DNA from: Planosporangium thailandense
GTDB lineage: Bacteria > Actinomycetota > Actinomycetes > Mycobacteriales > Micromonosporaceae
Direction: 5' to 3'
Assembly (NCBI RefSeq): GCF_011947195.1
Contig: NZ_JAATVY010000002.1
Location: 186,001 to 250,000 of the forward strand
DNA length: 64,000 bases
Below the pieces are notes generated by a model. It had not been told where the DNA came from. It was given only the letters and a program-made list of their open reading frames with translations, and searched no databases. Made by a program: the position numbers and the translations under genes. Below, piece by piece: positions 1 to 12,308 of this stretch. Within the stretch, counting starts at the first letter, position 1; each line of letters opens with the position of its first letter.

Positions 1-1931
1 CCGTTCTTGGTCGCGAGCACCAGGTAGGGGGCCACCTGGTAGTCCGGGATCTGGATGACCTGGGTGATCGCCTCGTCCGGCTGGAAGGCCAGCAAGTTCG
101 CGACGTGCTGGCCACGGGCGGTACGGGCGGCCTCGGGGAGCTCGTACGCCTTTGCCCGGTACACCCGGCCCTTGTTCGTGAAGAACAGGATCCAGTCGTG
201 CGTGGAGGTCACGAAGAAGTGGCTGACGATGTCGTCCTGGCGCAGGCCGGCGCCGTTGACGCCCTTGCCGCCGCGCTTCTGCGAGCGGTACAGGTCGACC
301 TTGGTGCGCTTCGCGTAACCCGTCCGCGTGATGGTGACCACAACGTCCTCGCGGGCGATCAGGTCCTCCATCGAGACCTCGCCGTCGAACGGGACGATCT
401 TGGTGCGCCGGTCGTCGCCCCACTTCTCGACGATCGCCGCCAGCTCCTCGGAGACGATCTGGCGCTGCCGCTCCGGCTTCGCGAGGATGTCCATCAGGTC
501 GGCGATCTCGATCTCGATCTTCGCCAACTCGTCGATGATCTTCTGGCGTTCCAGGGCGGCGAGCCGGCGCAGCTGCATGTCGAGGATCGCGGTCGCCTGG
601 ACCTCGTCGATCGTCAGCAGCTCGATCAGGCCGTTGCGGGCCTCCTCCACCGTCGGCGACCGCCGGATCAACGCGATGACCTCGTCGAGGGCGTCGAGCG
701 CCTTGACCAGACCGCGCAGGATGTGCGCCCGCTCCTCGGCCTTGCGCAGGCGGTAGCGGGTGCGCCGGACGATGACCTCGATCTGGTGCGCCACGTAGTA
801 CCGGACGAACTGCGCGAGGTTGAGCGTGCGCGGCACGCCGTCGACCAGCGCAAGCATGTTCGCGCCGAACGTCTCCTGCAGCTGGGTGTGCTTGTACAGG
901 TTGTTCAGCACGACCTTGGCCACGGCATCGCGCTTGAGCACGATCACCAGGCGCATGCCGGTACGGCCGGACGACTCGTCGCGGATGTCCGAGATACCGG
1001 TGAGCTTGCCTTCCTTGACCAGCTCCGCGATGCGCTCGGCCAGGTTGTCCGGGTTCACCTGGTACGGCAACTCCGTGACGACCAGGCTCGTGCGGCCCTT
1101 GCTGTCCTCGTCGACGTCGATCACCGCGCGCATGCGGATCGAGCCGCGCCCGGTGCGGTACGCCTCCTCGATCGCCGCCTGGCCCACGATCAGACCGGAC
1201 GTCGGGAAGTCCGGGCCCTTGACGATCTTGATCAGCTCGTCGAGGGTGGTCGCCTCGTCGGCCTCCGGGTGGTCCAGGCACCACTGCACGGCCTGCGCGA
1301 CCTCGCGGAGGTTGTGCGGCGGAATGCTCGTCGCCATACCGACCGCGATGCCGCTGGCGCCGTTGACGAGCAGGTTGGGGATGCGCGACGGCAGGATGGT
1401 GGGCTCCTGCGCCCGGCCGTCGTAGTTGGGGACGAAGTCGACGGTGTCCTCGTCGATGTCCCGCAGCATCTCCATGGCCAGCGGGTCGAGCTTCGACTCG
1501 GTGTACCGCATGGCGGCGGGCGGGTCGTTACCCGGCGAGCCGAAGTTTCCGTTGCCGTCCACCAACGGGTAGCGCAGCGACCACGGCTGGGCCATGCGGA
1601 CCAGCGCGTCGTAGATCGACGAGTCACCGTGCGGGTGGTACTGGCCCATCACGTCACCGACGACCCGGGAGCACTTCACGTACCCGCGCTCGGGCCGGTA
1701 ACCCGAGTCGTACATGGCGTACAGGATCTTGCGGTGGACGGGCTTGAGGCCGTCCCGGACATCGGGCAGGGCGCGACTGACGATCACGCTCATCGCGTAG
1801 TCGAGGTACGAGCGCTGCATCTCGACCTCGATGCCGACCGGTTCGATACGGCCCTGCAGCCCGACGGCCCCCTCGGGGCCGCCGACGGCCGGGTTGAGGT
1901 CCTCGCCGTTCGGACCCGTACTCTGCGTCAC
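1..1931 (-). CDS. gyrA: DNA gyrase subunit A (5' part; C-terminus beyond window)
   Basis: Subunit A of DNA gyrase, the type II topoisomerase that introduces negative supercoils with GyrB. About 643 codons are visible; the family has roughly 830-850, so most of the C-terminal beta-pinwheel domain lies outside the left edge. The reading frame is open to the edge. The start is GTG at 1931 ([11 protein letters not shown]), preceded by AAGGA seven bases upstream; an ATG a few bases earlier is in another frame. The catalytic tyrosine is Tyr143 in AAMRYTE. The quinolone-resistance region reads [14 protein letters not shown], with Ser104 and Asp108 at the positions of E. coli Ser83 and Asp87, as in sensitive enzymes. 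It follows gyrB with a 136-base gap that carries DnaA-box-like sites. Confidence 0.97.
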   Translation of the reverse strand, partial: MTQSTGPNGEDLNPAVGGPEGAVGLQGRIEPVGIEVEMQRSYLDYAMSVIVSRALPDVRDGLKPVHRKILYAMYDSGYRPERGYVKCSRVVGDVMGQYHPHGDSSIYDALVRMAQPWSLRYPLVDGNGNFGSPGNDPPAAMRYTESKLDPLAMEMLRDIDEDTVDFVPNYDGRAQEPTILPSRIPNLLVNGASGIAVGMATSIPPHNLREVAQAVQWCLDHPEADEATTLDELIKIVKGPDFPTSGLIVGQAAIEEAYRTGRGSIRMRAVIDVDEDSKGRTSLVVTELPYQVNPDNLAERIAELVKEGKLTGISDIRDESSGRTGMRLVIVLKRDAVAKVVLNNLYKHTQLQETFGANMLALVDGVPRTLNLAQFVRYYVAHQIEVIVRRTRYRLRKAEERAHILRGLVKALDALDEVIALIRRSPTVEEARNGLIELLTIDEVQATAILDMQLRRLAALERQKIIDELAKIEIEIADLMDILAKPERQRQIVSEELAAIVEKWGDDRRTKIVPFDGEVSMEDLIAREDVVVTITRTGYAKRTKVDLYRSQKRGGKGVNGAGLRQDDIVSHFFVTSTHDWILFFTNKGRVYRAKAYELPEAARTARGQHVANLLAFQPDEAITQVIQIPDYQVAPYLVLATKN

Positions 1932-1968
1932 GCGTCATTCCTTACTTCGTTGAACGCTCGGCTCGCCC

Positions 1969-2020
1969 TGTGGACACAGCCGGGATTTCCTGTGGATAAG
2001 TCTGTGGACGATGTGGACGC
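1969..2020 (-). promoter_or_regulatory. DnaA-box cluster between gyrB and gyrA
   Basis: Four DnaA-box-like nonamers in one orientation lie in the gyrB-gyrA gap: TGTGGACAC (1969-1977), TGTGGATAA (1991-1999, reverse complement of the perfect TTATCCACA box), TGTGGACGA (2003-2011) and TGTGGACGC (2012-2020). They sit 38-89 bases upstream of the gyrA GTG. Sequence match is direct; DnaA control of gyrA is inference. Confidence 0.55.
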
Positions 2021-2067
2021 TCCCGGCCGGTAGGACCGAGCTGGCCCCGACCGGGCGCGTCCACGTG

Positions 2068-4534
<2,467 letters not shown>

Positions 4535-5092
4535 ATGGGGCTGGACAACGTCGCGGTTCAGTGGCCACGCACCGGCCGCTTCTACGACCCGGTGGCACCG
4601 GCCGAGTTCGTCGACTTCGGTGACCTGGTCGAGAAGGTGCCCGACATGCCCGGCCCCGCCGTGGCCCTCGCCGAGCACATCGCCGAGACGGGCACCGTGC
4701 GCGCTACCGGTTACACCGAGCTCGTGGATCTCCTGCTCGGCCTCTCCGGGGTGCTGTACGCCACCGAGGCCGCGGCCGAGGACGAGGACCCGGTGATCGA
4801 CCCCGACGGGTGCGCGTGGATCGCCGGCGGCCTCGAGCGGTTCGTCGACGGGCACCGCGAGTACGGCGAGGAGGTGACCTTCGACAGCGTGAGCGCCGTG
4901 CTCCGGGCCGCACTGGAGGGCTCCCGCCTGGCCGAACAGCAGCTCAACTGGCTGGACAAGCGCCTCAACGCGCTGCGCGACGACTCCGGCGAGCCGCCGC
5001 AGTGGAGCTTCACCCGCACGGAGCTGCACATCCTCGCGGGCTTCTTCCGGCGCTGCGCCGACCGGGGCTTCGCCGTCTACGCCGACTACTGA
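4535..5092 (+). CDS. Conserved hypothetical protein downstream of gyrB leader
   Basis: A 185-aa acidic, soluble protein beginning MGLDNVAVQWPRTGRFYDP. The ATG at 4535 is preceded by GGAGGTGA; an in-frame GTG at 4523 is possible, and a still longer start at 4481 would overrun the ribosome-binding site. Codon usage (strong G/C third position) supports a real gene. No catalytic motif, signal peptide or membrane segment is seen. Acidic stretches (ATEAAAEDEDP) and a C-terminal helical segment rich in Arg and aromatic residues are the only notable features. I do not recognise the family and assign no function. It is divergent from gyrB and convergent with dciA. Confidence 0.8.
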   Translation: MGLDNVAVQWPRTGRFYDPVAPAEFVDFGDLVEKVPDMPGPAVALAEHIAETGTVRATGYTELVDLLLGLSGVLYATEAAAEDEDPVIDPDGCAWIAGGLERFVDGHREYGEEVTFDSVSAVLRAALEGSRLAEQQLNWLDKRLNALRDDSGEPPQWSFTRTELHILAGFFRRCADRGFAVYADY

Positions 5093-5170
5093 GCCCTGCG
5101 CCGACTACCGACCAGCGAGCCCTACGCCGGCCACCGGGCTGTCCCCGCCCAGGGCGCGCCGCGCCGACCG

Positions 5171-5776
5171 TCAGCCGTAGGTGTCCCGCGGCCCGCGCCC
5201 GCGTACCCGTCGTGGCCCACGATTCCACGACGGTGCGGCCGGGCCGTGGATGTGCAGCTTCGTGACGACCCCGTTGCCCACCTCGCCGGCGATCCGGCCG
5301 AGCAGCTTTCCGGCGAGCAGCCGCAGCTGGGTGGCCCACGCGGTCGACTCCGCCTCGACGGTCAGCTCACCGCCCTCGAGCTTGACCGGCCGACAGTGTC
5401 CGGCGATGTCCGAACCGACGACCTTCTCCCACGCTCCGAACACGGTCGCCTCGGCCGTCGGGCGCTGCCAGCCGCGCGTCTTGAGCAGCCGCTCCAGCAC
5501 GGAGGCGAGCGACTGGGGGTCGCGCGGGTCGGGCCCGGGTCCGGAGTACCCGGTCAACCGGCGGCCGCTGCCCTGGCGCTTGCCGCCGTCCGAGCGCCGG
5601 CGCTGCGCCGTCCGGGCCGCCTCCCGACGGGCCAGCGCCGCGTCGAGGGCCGCCCGCGCCAGCTGCGGGCCGGCCGGCTCCGGATCCGGGCCGGGGGCGT
5701 CGGACGCCGATGGCTGCTCCGGACCACCTCGTCCGGCGCCGTCGGACGGGGTCGGACGCTCCCGGTCACCCGACAC
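5171..5776 (-). CDS. dciA: DUF721 / DciA-family protein
   Basis: A 201-aa protein of the DUF721 family. In many bacteria without DnaC or DnaI, the family member DciA helps load the replicative helicase DnaB; actinobacterial copies sit next to recF, as here. The first ~85 residues are a low-complexity Pro/Ala/Arg/Asp-rich linker. The conserved domain (about residues 95-185) includes [34 protein letters not shown] and [16 protein letters not shown]. The GTG at 5776 is chosen because GGAGG stands seven bases before it and because it overlaps the end of recF by 11 bases, a sign of translational coupling. A longer in-frame start at 5848 would run deep into recF. Confidence 0.88.
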   Translation of the reverse strand: MSGDRERPTPSDGAGRGGPEQPSASDAPGPDPEPAGPQLARAALDAALARREAARTAQRRRSDGGKRQGSGRRLTGYSGPGPDPRDPQSLASVLERLLKTRGWQRPTAEATVFGAWEKVVGSDIAGHCRPVKLEGGELTVEAESTAWATQLRLLAGKLLGRIAGEVGNGVVTKLHIHGPAAPSWNRGPRRVRGRGPRDTYG

Positions 5777-6902
5777 GGCGCACCTCCCCGCTCCCGACCT
5801 CGTACCGGGCCCCGCGCAGCGCGGCCGGCACATCCGCTTCGACGGCACACGTCACCAGCGTCTGGCTGGAATCGGCGACCAGTTCCGCCAGGCGCTCCCG
5901 GCGGCCGGCGTCGAGCTCGGCGAAGACGTCGTCGAGCGCGAGCACCGGCTCGATCCCGTCGGAGCGGAGCAGATCGTACGCCGCCAGCCTCAACGCGAGG
6001 GCGTAGGACCACGATTCGCCGTGGCTGGCGTACCCCTTGGCCGGCACCTCGCCGAGCATCAGGGTCACGTCGTCGCGGTGGGGGCCGACGAGGGTCACGC
6101 CCCGCTCGATCTCCGACGGCCGGGCCGCCCGCAGCGCCTCGCCTAACCGTTCCTCCAGATCTTGGACACTCAGCGGTGCCACCGGCCCGCCATCTGTCCA
6201 AGATCCGGAATAGGAGACGGTGGCGGCGCTCCGGCCGGCGCTCACCGCGTCGTACGCCTTGGCCACGAGCGGAGCGAGCGCGGCGCACAGCTCCAGGCGG
6301 CCGGCGAGCAGTTCCGCGCCGTGGCGGGCCAGGTGCACGTCCCACACGTCGAGCGTCGACATGTCGGTCCGGGCCCCGCCCGCCCGCCGGGCCAGGTACG
6401 CCGTCCGCAGGAGCGCGTTGCGCTGCTTGAGTACCCGCTCGTAGTCGGCGCGCACCCCGGCGTACCGCGGCTGCCGGAGGGTGAGCAGCTCGTCGAGGTA
6501 GCGACGGCGCTCGCTCGGATCGCCCCGCACCAGGGCCAGGTCCTCCGGCGCGAACAGCACCATGCGCAACGCGCCGAGCACGTCACGGACCCGCGTCAGG
6601 GGTGAGCGTCCGAGCCGGGCCTTGTTCGCCTTGCCCGGCTCGATCTGCAGCTCGACCAGTAGCTCGCGGGCCTCGTGCACGACCGCGGTACGCACCACCG
6701 CCCGCTGCGCCCCGAACCGTACGAGCGGGGCGTCCGTGGCGACCCGGTGGCTGCTCAGGGTCGCGACGTAGCCCAGGGCCTCCACCAGGTTGGTCTTGCC
6801 CTGACCGTTGCGGCCGACGAGCACGCACGCGCCGGGCTCGAGGTCGACGTTGACGCGCTCATAGCTGCGGAAGTCGACCAGCTCGAGGTGGCGTACGTAC
6901 AC
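5766..6902 (-). CDS. recF: DNA replication and repair protein RecF
   Basis: A 378-aa SMC-like ATPase that acts with RecO and RecR to load RecA at single-strand gaps. Walker A is GRNGQGKTN near residue 33, the ABC-type signature region precedes LVGPHRDDV, and Walker B is [12 protein letters not shown] near the C-terminus. The N-terminus [17 protein letters not shown] is characteristic. The GTG start at 6902 directly abuts the gnd stop codon (no gap), and an AAGGA within the end of gnd serves as ribosome-binding site. Forms a leftward run dnaN-gnd-recF-dciA. Confidence 0.96.
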   Translation of the reverse strand: MYVRHLELVDFRSYERVNVDLEPGACVLVGRNGQGKTNLVEALGYVATLSSHRVATDAPLVRFGAQRAVVRTAVVHEARELLVELQIEPGKANKARLGRSPLTRVRDVLGALRMVLFAPEDLALVRGDPSERRRYLDELLTLRQPRYAGVRADYERVLKQRNALLRTAYLARRAGGARTDMSTLDVWDVHLARHGAELLAGRLELCAALAPLVAKAYDAVSAGRSAATVSYSGSWTDGGPVAPLSVQDLEERLGEALRAARPSEIERGVTLVGPHRDDVTLMLGEVPAKGYASHGESWSYALALRLAAYDLLRSDGIEPVLALDDVFAELDAGRRERLAELVADSSQTLVTCAVEADVPAALRGARYEVGSGEVRRVG

Positions 6903-7775
6903 CTAGTCCTTCTTGACCGCGTGGCCGCCGAACTGGAACCGCAGCGCGGCCACCGCCTTCATCGCCGGCGAGTCCTCCTGGCGGGAGGCGAACCGGGCGA
7001 ACAGCGACGCCGCGATCGCGTTCATGGGCACGGCGAGCCGGATCGCCTCCTCGACGGTCCAGCGGCCCTCACCGGTGTCCTCCGCGTACCCACGGATGCC
7101 GGCCAGCTCGGAGTCCTCGTCGAGCGCCCGGTCGAGCAGGTCGAGCAGCCACGACTTCACGACGGTGCCCTCGCGCCAGGACTTGATCACGCCCGGCACG
7201 TTGTCGACGTACTCGGAGGCCTTCAGCAGCTCGTACCCCTCGGCGTAGGCGTGCATCAGGCCGTACTCGATGCCGTTGTGGACCATCTTCGCGTAGTGCC
7301 CGGCGCCGACCCCGCCGGCGTGCACGAAGCCGTACGGGCCCTCCGGCTTGAGCGACTCGAAGATCGGCATGCAGCGCTGGACGTGCTCGTCGGCGCCGCC
7401 GACCATCAGGCCGTACCCGTACTCGATGCCCCACACGCCGCCGGAGACCCCGACGTCGATGTACCCGATGCCCTTCGTGCCGAGCCGCTCGGCGCGCGGA
7501 CGGTCGTCGCTGAACCGCGAGTTCCCGCCGTCGATGATGATGTCGCCCTCGGACATCAGGCCGGCCAGCTCGTCGATGGTCGCCTCGGTCACGCCGGCCG
7601 GCACCATCACCCACACGACACGGGGTGCGGAGAGCTTCCCGACCAGGTCACCCAGGCTCGCGACGTCCGAGACCTGTGGGTTGCGGTCGTAGCCGACCAC
7701 TTCATGCCCGGCACGGCGCAGCCGTTCGCGCATGTTGCCGCCCATGCGGCCGAGACCGACGAGACCGAGTTGCAT
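6903..7775 (-). CDS. gnd: 6-phosphogluconate dehydrogenase (decarboxylating), short form
   Basis: A 290-aa enzyme of the pentose phosphate pathway, oxidising 6-phosphogluconate to ribulose 5-phosphate and CO2 with NAD(P). The start is MQLGLVGLGRMGGNM at 7775, preceded by GGGAG; an upstream extension to 7898 is unrelated in composition. The Rossmann motif is GLGRMGGNM. Substrate-site motifs IDGGNSRFSDD, VGVSGGVWGIEYGYGLMVGG and GAGHYAKMVHNGIEYGLM (catalytic Lys and His-Asn) are intact. At about 290 residues it is the short class, lacking the long C-terminal domain of the ~470-aa enteric enzyme. A gnd gene between dnaN and recF is known in Streptomyces and relatives; no functional link with replication is implied by the sequence. 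Confidence 0.95.
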   Translation of the reverse strand: MQLGLVGLGRMGGNMRERLRRAGHEVVGYDRNPQVSDVASLGDLVGKLSAPRVVWVMVPAGVTEATIDELAGLMSEGDIIIDGGNSRFSDDRPRAERLGTKGIGYIDVGVSGGVWGIEYGYGLMVGGADEHVQRCMPIFESLKPEGPYGFVHAGGVGAGHYAKMVHNGIEYGLMHAYAEGYELLKASEYVDNVPGVIKSWREGTVVKSWLLDLLDRALDEDSELAGIRGYAEDTGEGRWTVEEAIRLAVPMNAIAASLFARFASRQEDSPAMKAVAALRFQFGGHAVKKD

Positions 7776-7839
7776 GTCGTACTCCCAGAATGGATCAACG
7801 CCGCCCCGTGCACTCGGGGGCGACCAGGTGCGAGCGCGC

Positions 7840-8970
7840 TCAGCCGCCGATGCGCACGGGCATGATGAGGTACCAGTACCCCGATGAGATCTGCCCATCC
7901 TCGGCGGCCGGAACGATGATGGCCGGCTTCTTGGGATCGGTGAACGAGAACACCGCGAACGGCCCGTCCAGCGCGTTGAGCCCGTCGAGCAGGTACTGGT
8001 GGTTGAACGCGATCGTCAGCGGTTCGCCGGTGAAGGTGCAGTCCAGCGCCTCGCTGGCCCGCGCGTCCTCGGTGCTGCCGGCCTCGACGACGAGCCCGTC
8101 CTCGCTGAAGCGCAGCCGTACCGGCGTCGCGCGCTCGGCCACGAGCGAGACGCGCTTGACGACCTCGGTGAGCGCCGACACCGCCACCCGCGCCTGGGCG
8201 CTGTGGGTGTCCGGGCGCAGCGACCGGACCTTCGGGAAGTCGCCGTCGAGGAGCCGGGAGGTGGTCCGGCGGGTGCCGCCGGCAAAACCGATCATGCCCT
8301 CGCCAGTTCCGCCGCGGGCCAGCGCGATGGTGACCTGGCCGCCGAGCGGGCCGAGCGTCTTCGCCGTGTCGGCCAGGGTCCTGGCGGGGACCAGCGCGGC
8401 CATGCTCATGTCGGGGTCGTCGGCGTTCCATTCGATCTCGCGGACGGCCAGCCGGTACCGGTCGGTGGCGAGCAGCGCGAGCGTGTTGCCCTCGATCTCG
8501 ATCCGGACGCCGGTGAGGATCGGCAGCGTGTCGTCGCGGCCGGCGGCGATCGCCACCTGCGAGACCGCTTCAGCGAAGGCCTTCGCGTCGACGGTACCGG
8601 CGGTCTCGGGCATCTGCGGCAGGCTCGGGTAGTCCTCGACCGGCATGGTCGGGAGCGTGAACCGCGCACTGCCACAGGTGATCTCCACGTGGGAGCCCAC
8701 TGCGGCGACCTCGACCGGTTTGCTGGGCAGCGCCTTGGTGATCTCGGCGAGGAGACGGCCGGAAACCAGCGCGGCGCCGTCGGCGTCGGCGTGTACTTCC
8801 AGCGTCACCTGGCTGGAGACCTCGTAGTCGAAGCCGGAGACCTGCAGGCTGCCGTCGTTGACGCGCAGGAGCACACCGGCGAGTACCGGCACCGAGGGCC
8901 GACTGGGCAGGCTCTTGGCTGTCCAGGCAACGGCGTCAGCGAGCGCGTCGCGCTCGACCCGGAACTTCAT
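7840..8970 (-). CDS. dnaN: DNA polymerase III sliding clamp (beta subunit)
   Basis: The 376-aa beta clamp, a ring-forming processivity factor for DNA polymerase III. The start is MKFRVERDALADAV at 8970 with GGGAGG just upstream; five more residues from 8985 are possible but leave no room for that site. Three successive clamp-fold domains are recognisable, with the typical SRLLDGDFPKVRSL segment in domain 3 entry and the C-terminal end YWYLIMPVRIGG, which resembles the usual YLIMPVR terminus. It lies immediately left of oriC and is followed by gnd after 64 bases. Confidence 0.97.
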   Translation of the reverse strand: MKFRVERDALADAVAWTAKSLPSRPSVPVLAGVLLRVNDGSLQVSGFDYEVSSQVTLEVHADADGAALVSGRLLAEITKALPSKPVEVAAVGSHVEITCGSARFTLPTMPVEDYPSLPQMPETAGTVDAKAFAEAVSQVAIAAGRDDTLPILTGVRIEIEGNTLALLATDRYRLAVREIEWNADDPDMSMAALVPARTLADTAKTLGPLGGQVTIALARGGTGEGMIGFAGGTRRTTSRLLDGDFPKVRSLRPDTHSAQARVAVSALTEVVKRVSLVAERATPVRLRFSEDGLVVEAGSTEDARASEALDCTFTGEPLTIAFNHQYLLDGLNALDGPFAVFSFTDPKKPAIIVPAAEDGQISSGYWYLIMPVRIGG

Positions 8971-9517
8971 CGCGCTGCCTCCCACGTCTACAGATCACAA
9001 GTTTGCCTACGGAACCTTAGTGGCAGACGTTGACCTTCGTGCGGGGACCCCGGCGATCCACCCGAACAGGTTTTCCCCACGCTGATGATTGGTTTTTCTT
9101 TTCTTAGAGATATAACTCGTCATCGTCATAGGGGATGTGCATTCTGTGGATGAGCGGCGTTTTGGCTGCGTAGCGGCGGTGCGTGCCCGTTGACAACCTG
9201 TGGGTATCCGGTGGGTAGTCGTCCACAGATCTTGATTGTGGAAGTTCTGTCCACGTTCCTCCACACGTCATCCACAGGTCGTCCACCGGGAATCCACCGG
9301 TAATCCCCTGGTTTTTCCGCAGGCTGTCGTCACCTCTGGGTGGCTGATCAATCACGAATGGCGACAGTTCCACAGGCTCCTGTGTACATCCACAAGGTTG
9401 TCCCCAGGTGTTATCCACAGCGTGTGGACGTGACTGCGCTCCGGGGAACGGCGCGGAAACGCGAACAGCGGGTCGCCCACGTGGCGCCCGCTGCTCGGAG
9501 TGGAGTTCCGGACTCGA
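8971..9517. other. oriC: Chromosomal replication origin (oriC) between dnaN and dnaA
   Basis: About 550 non-coding bases dense in DnaA boxes. One is perfect (TTATCCACA, 9411-9419). One-mismatch boxes are TCGTCCACA (9219-9227), TCATCCACA (9268-9276), TTGTCCCCA (9398-9406) and, inverted, TGTGGATGA (9145-9153). Two-mismatch copies lie at 9247-9255, 9257-9265, 9279-9287, 9386-9394 and 9423-9431. An AT-rich stretch at about 9087-9130, near dnaN, with runs of T, is the best candidate for the DNA-unwinding element. Position, box density and AT island match the known actinobacterial oriC layout. The short ORFs across it are spurious. Confidence 0.93.
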
Positions 9518-11197
9518 CTACGACATCTGCTTGATGCGGTTGGTCAGCTCGGCGATCTGGTTGTACAGCGAACGGCGCTCGGCCATGTGCTGGCGGATCT
9601 TCCGGTCGGCGTGCATGACCGTCGTGTGGTCGCGACCGCCGAAGGCCTGCCCGATGCGTGGCAGGGAGAGATCGGTGAGCTCGCGGCACAGGTACATCGC
9701 GACCTGACGGGCGTTGACGAGTACCCGGGAGCGGGAGTGGCCCTTGAGGTCCTCCATGCTCACCCCGAAGTACTCGGCGCTCGACGCCATGATCTGTTCG
9801 GCGGTGATCTCCGGGCCCGATCCGTCGGGGATGAAGTCGCGCAGCACCTCCTCGGCCAGCGACAGCTCCACGTTCGAGCGGGTCAGGTTGGCGAACGCGG
9901 TCACCCGGATCAGCGCGCCCTCGAGCTCGCGGATCGACGACGAGACACGGGACGCGATGAACTCCAGGACGTCCGGCGGGGCGAACAGGCGCTCCTGGGC
10001 CGCCTTCTTCTGCAGGATCGCGATCCGCGTCTCGAGGTCCGGCGGCTGGATGTCGGCGAGCAGGCCCCACTCGAACCGCGTCCGCAGCCGGTCCTCGAGG
10101 GTGGCCAGCTGCCGGGGTGAGCGGTCCGAGGTGATCACGATCTGCTTGTTGGCGTTGTGGAGCGTGTTGAAGGTGTGGAAGAACTCCTCCTGCGTGCGCT
10201 CCCGGTTCTCCAGGAACTGGATGTCGTCGATCAGCAGGATGTCCACGTCCCGGTAGCGGCGCTGGAAGGCGCTCGTCTTGTCGTCACGCAGCGAGTTGAT
10301 GAAGTCGTTGGTGAACTCTTCGGTCGACACGTACCGCACGAACCGGGCGTTGCCCAACGTCGTCGCGTAGTGCCCGATCGCATGCAGCAGGTGCGTCTTT
10401 CCCAACCCGGAGTGCCCGTAGATGAACAGCGGGTTGTACGCCTTCGCCGGCGACTCCGCCACGGCCACGGACGCCGCGTGCGCGAACCGGTTCGACGAAC
10501 CGATCACGAAGGTCTCGAAGGTGTACTTGGGGTTGAGCCGGTTTCCGGGGTTGTCGGCGTTCGAGGCGGAGGAGCCGCGGTCGCCTCGGCCGGTGCCGGG
10601 CCTGGGCGGCTGCGACGGCGGTGCGGGCTCCTCGCGGCCGGGGCCGCTCCGGGGCGCCGCGACGGCGCCGTCACTGTTGCGGGACGCGGCCATACCGGCC
10701 TGGAACGACGTGGCCCACTCGGACGCCGGGGCCGGAGTCTGCGGTACGTCGAAAAGCCGGCCGGAACCGGCGCCGTCATCGTGGGCGGCCCGCAGCGGTG
10801 GCTGGACCGGGTCGATCGACGGCATCGGGTCGATCGACGGCATCGCACTCATGGGCGGCGCCGCGGGCGCCGCGGACGGTGCCGCCGGCGGTACGACTGT
10901 CCCGGGCGGCGCCGACGGTGCGCCGGTCGCGCCGTCCTCCGGCTGCCGGACGGTGACGGCCACCTGGATCGAGCGGCCGAGCCGCCGCGACAGCGCTTGG
11001 GTGATCGCGGGTCGCAGCCGCGACTCGATCACGTCCTGGGTGTACGCGTCCGGCACCGAGAGCAGGGCGATGTCCTCGATGATCGCCCGCAGGTGGGTGA
11101 GGCGGAGGTACGCCCGTTGCTGCGGGGAGATGATTTCGTCGGCGAGCTCCTCGGTAGCCGAGGCCCACACCGCACTCAGGTCGCCCGCGTTCGCCAC
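9518..11197 (-). CDS. dnaA: Chromosomal replication initiator protein DnaA
   Basis: The AAA+ initiator that binds DnaA boxes and melts oriC; about 559 aa. I favour GTG at 11197 ([11 protein letters not shown]), because GGGGGAG lies six bases before it and the family starts at this point; an ATG at 11212 adds five residues but its AGGAG is too close. Domain I covers about residues 1-85. Domain II is a long Pro/Ala/Gly/Ser-rich linker (to about 225) with a small internal repeat MPSIDP. Domain III has Walker A GHSGLGKT near residue 265 and Walker [12 protein letters not shown]. Domain IV carries the DNA-binding signature [15 protein letters not shown]. It is divergent from rpmH. Confidence 0.97.
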   Translation of the reverse strand: MANAGDLSAVWASATEELADEIISPQQRAYLRLTHLRAIIEDIALLSVPDAYTQDVIESRLRPAITQALSRRLGRSIQVAVTVRQPEDGATGAPSAPPGTVVPPAAPSAAPAAPPMSAMPSIDPMPSIDPVQPPLRAAHDDGAGSGRLFDVPQTPAPASEWATSFQAGMAASRNSDGAVAAPRSGPGREEPAPPSQPPRPGTGRGDRGSSASNADNPGNRLNPKYTFETFVIGSSNRFAHAASVAVAESPAKAYNPLFIYGHSGLGKTHLLHAIGHYATTLGNARFVRYVSTEEFTNDFINSLRDDKTSAFQRRYRDVDILLIDDIQFLENRERTQEEFFHTFNTLHNANKQIVITSDRSPRQLATLEDRLRTRFEWGLLADIQPPDLETRIAILQKKAAQERLFAPPDVLEFIASRVSSSIRELEGALIRVTAFANLTRSNVELSLAEEVLRDFIPDGSGPEITAEQIMASSAEYFGVSMEDLKGHSRSRVLVNARQVAMYLCRELTDLSLPRIGQAFGGRDHTTVMHADRKIRQHMAERRSLYNQIAELTNRIKQMS

Positions 11198-11266
11198 CAG
11201 CGTCTCCCCCATCGCTCCTCGCGGTTCACGCCGCGTCCCCCCGTCGAAGCCGACGACCGCGTCTCA

Positions 11267-11508
11267 TTGTCCACAGGTTGTCCACAACCTGTGTATCAAC
11301 GAGTGACCTGCCGCCGACGGTCCGTCCAGACCCGGACGCGGCGCTGCGATTGTGGGTCGGTGCTGCTCCATGCAGCCCCAACGAATGAGCGCCTCGTCGG
11401 TTGCTGTGTCGTCACCTCCGGTACGGACCACCGTTGAACCCATTCCGGCGTGCACTGCAACGGGGCACGCTAACAGCGTTGTCCACAACCTCTCAACAGC
11501 TGTCCACA
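11267..11508. promoter_or_regulatory. DnaA boxes in the dnaA-rpmH intergenic region
   Basis: Three perfect TTGTCCACA boxes (11267-11275, 11278-11286, 11479-11487) and one single-mismatch box CTGTCCACA (11500-11508) lie in the roughly 500-base gap between divergent dnaA and rpmH. The second box is embedded in an inverted repeat CACAGGTTGT (11272-11281) / ACAACCTGTG (11284-11293). DnaA autoregulation through boxes in its own promoter is established in other bacteria; here it is inferred. No other gene is seen in 11213-11714. Confidence 0.75.
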
Positions 11509-11561
11509 TGGTCGGGCATCGGTAGTGGAGATCGAGATCAGCTCGTCGGAACGGGCGGGAG

Positions 11562-11589
11562 TTGCCGGTGGCGGCGGTGCGGGTACCCT
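11562..11589 (+). promoter_or_regulatory. Candidate vegetative promoter for rpmH operon
   Basis: TTGCCG at 11562-11567 and TACCCT at 11584-11589, separated by 16 bases, resemble a housekeeping -35/-10 pair about 125 bases before the rpmH start. This is a visual match only. Confidence 0.3.
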
Positions 11590-11714
11590 GGAACGGCTAA
11601 ACAACCGGCCGCTGGTAGGCTGGTTCGACGGTGTGTCCGCCTTGACAGCGGGCCGCCACCCCCTGAACTGACGGGCGCAGGTCGCCCCCGAAGCATACGA
11701 AGACGGAGCCAGAC

Positions 11715-11852
11715 GTGAGCAAGCGCACCTTCCAGCCGAACAACCGCCGGCGCGCGAAGACCCACGGTTTCCGCCTGCGGATGCGGACCCGCGCCGGCCG
11801 CGCGATCATCTCGGCGCGCCGCGGCAAGGGCCGCGCCCGTCTTGCGGCCTGA
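11715..11852 (+). CDS. rpmH: 50S ribosomal protein L34
   Basis: A 45-aa very basic protein of the large ribosomal subunit. It begins at GTG 11715 ([19 protein letters not shown]) with GGAG seven bases upstream. The sequence continues [18 protein letters not shown] and ends in KGRARLAA, a full-length L34. First gene of the rpmH-rnpA-yidD-yidC-jag group, divergent from dnaA, the standard bacterial arrangement. Confidence 0.97.
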   Translation: MSKRTFQPNNRRRAKTHGFRLRMRTRAGRAIISARRGKGRARLAA

Positions 11853-11882
11853 CAGCTCAGGCCGCAAGCCCAAGGGCGTGTC

Positions 11883-12308
11883 GTGCTGGCAGCCGCACAG
11901 CGACTGAGGCGGCGGGACGAGTTCGCCGCGACGATCCGCGCGGGCCGCAGAGCCGGTCGCGGTGTGGTCGTCGTCCACCTCGACGGCCCGGACGACGCCG
12001 ACAGTCCCGCTGCGGAGTCGAACGGCAGCACACCGGTGCGCACCGAGAGAGTCGATCTTCCGGCGCGCGCCGGTTTTGTCGTACCCAAGACCGTTGGCAA
12101 AGCCGTCGCCCGCAACAAGGTGCGCCGGCGGCTCCAGCACCTGATCCGCGAGCGCCTGGCGGCACTGCCACCAGGCGTTACTGTTGTGGTGCGGGCGCTA
12201 CCCGGGGCGGCCGACAGGACGTACTCAGAGTTGACGTCCGACCTCGATGCCGCGCTCGTGGCGGCACGGACCAGGCGGCCGCGCCGGCCCCGCCGGGAGG
12301 GAACATGA
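11883..12308 (+). CDS. rnpA: Ribonuclease P protein component
   Basis: A 141-aa basic protein that assists the RNase P RNA in 5' maturation of tRNA precursors. The hallmark RNR segment is present as [20 protein letters not shown], with the preceding [14 protein letters not shown] beta strand. The GTG at 11883 lies 30 bases after rpmH. The ribosome-binding site is weak (AAGGGC), so translation is probably coupled to rpmH. The C-terminus is Arg-rich. Its stop overlaps the yidD start as ATGA. Confidence 0.95.
   Translation: MLAAAQRLRRRDEFAATIRAGRRAGRGVVVVHLDGPDDADSPAAESNGSTPVRTERVDLPARAGFVVPKTVGKAVARNKVRRRLQHLIRERLAALPPGVTVVVRALPGAADRTYSELTSDLDAALVAARTRRPRRPRREGT

Noticed and set aside
105..2033. 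Long open frame antisense to gyrA
   Set aside because: A typical high-GC shadow frame; composition rich in Arg, Val and Asp/His, and gyrA on the other strand is certain.
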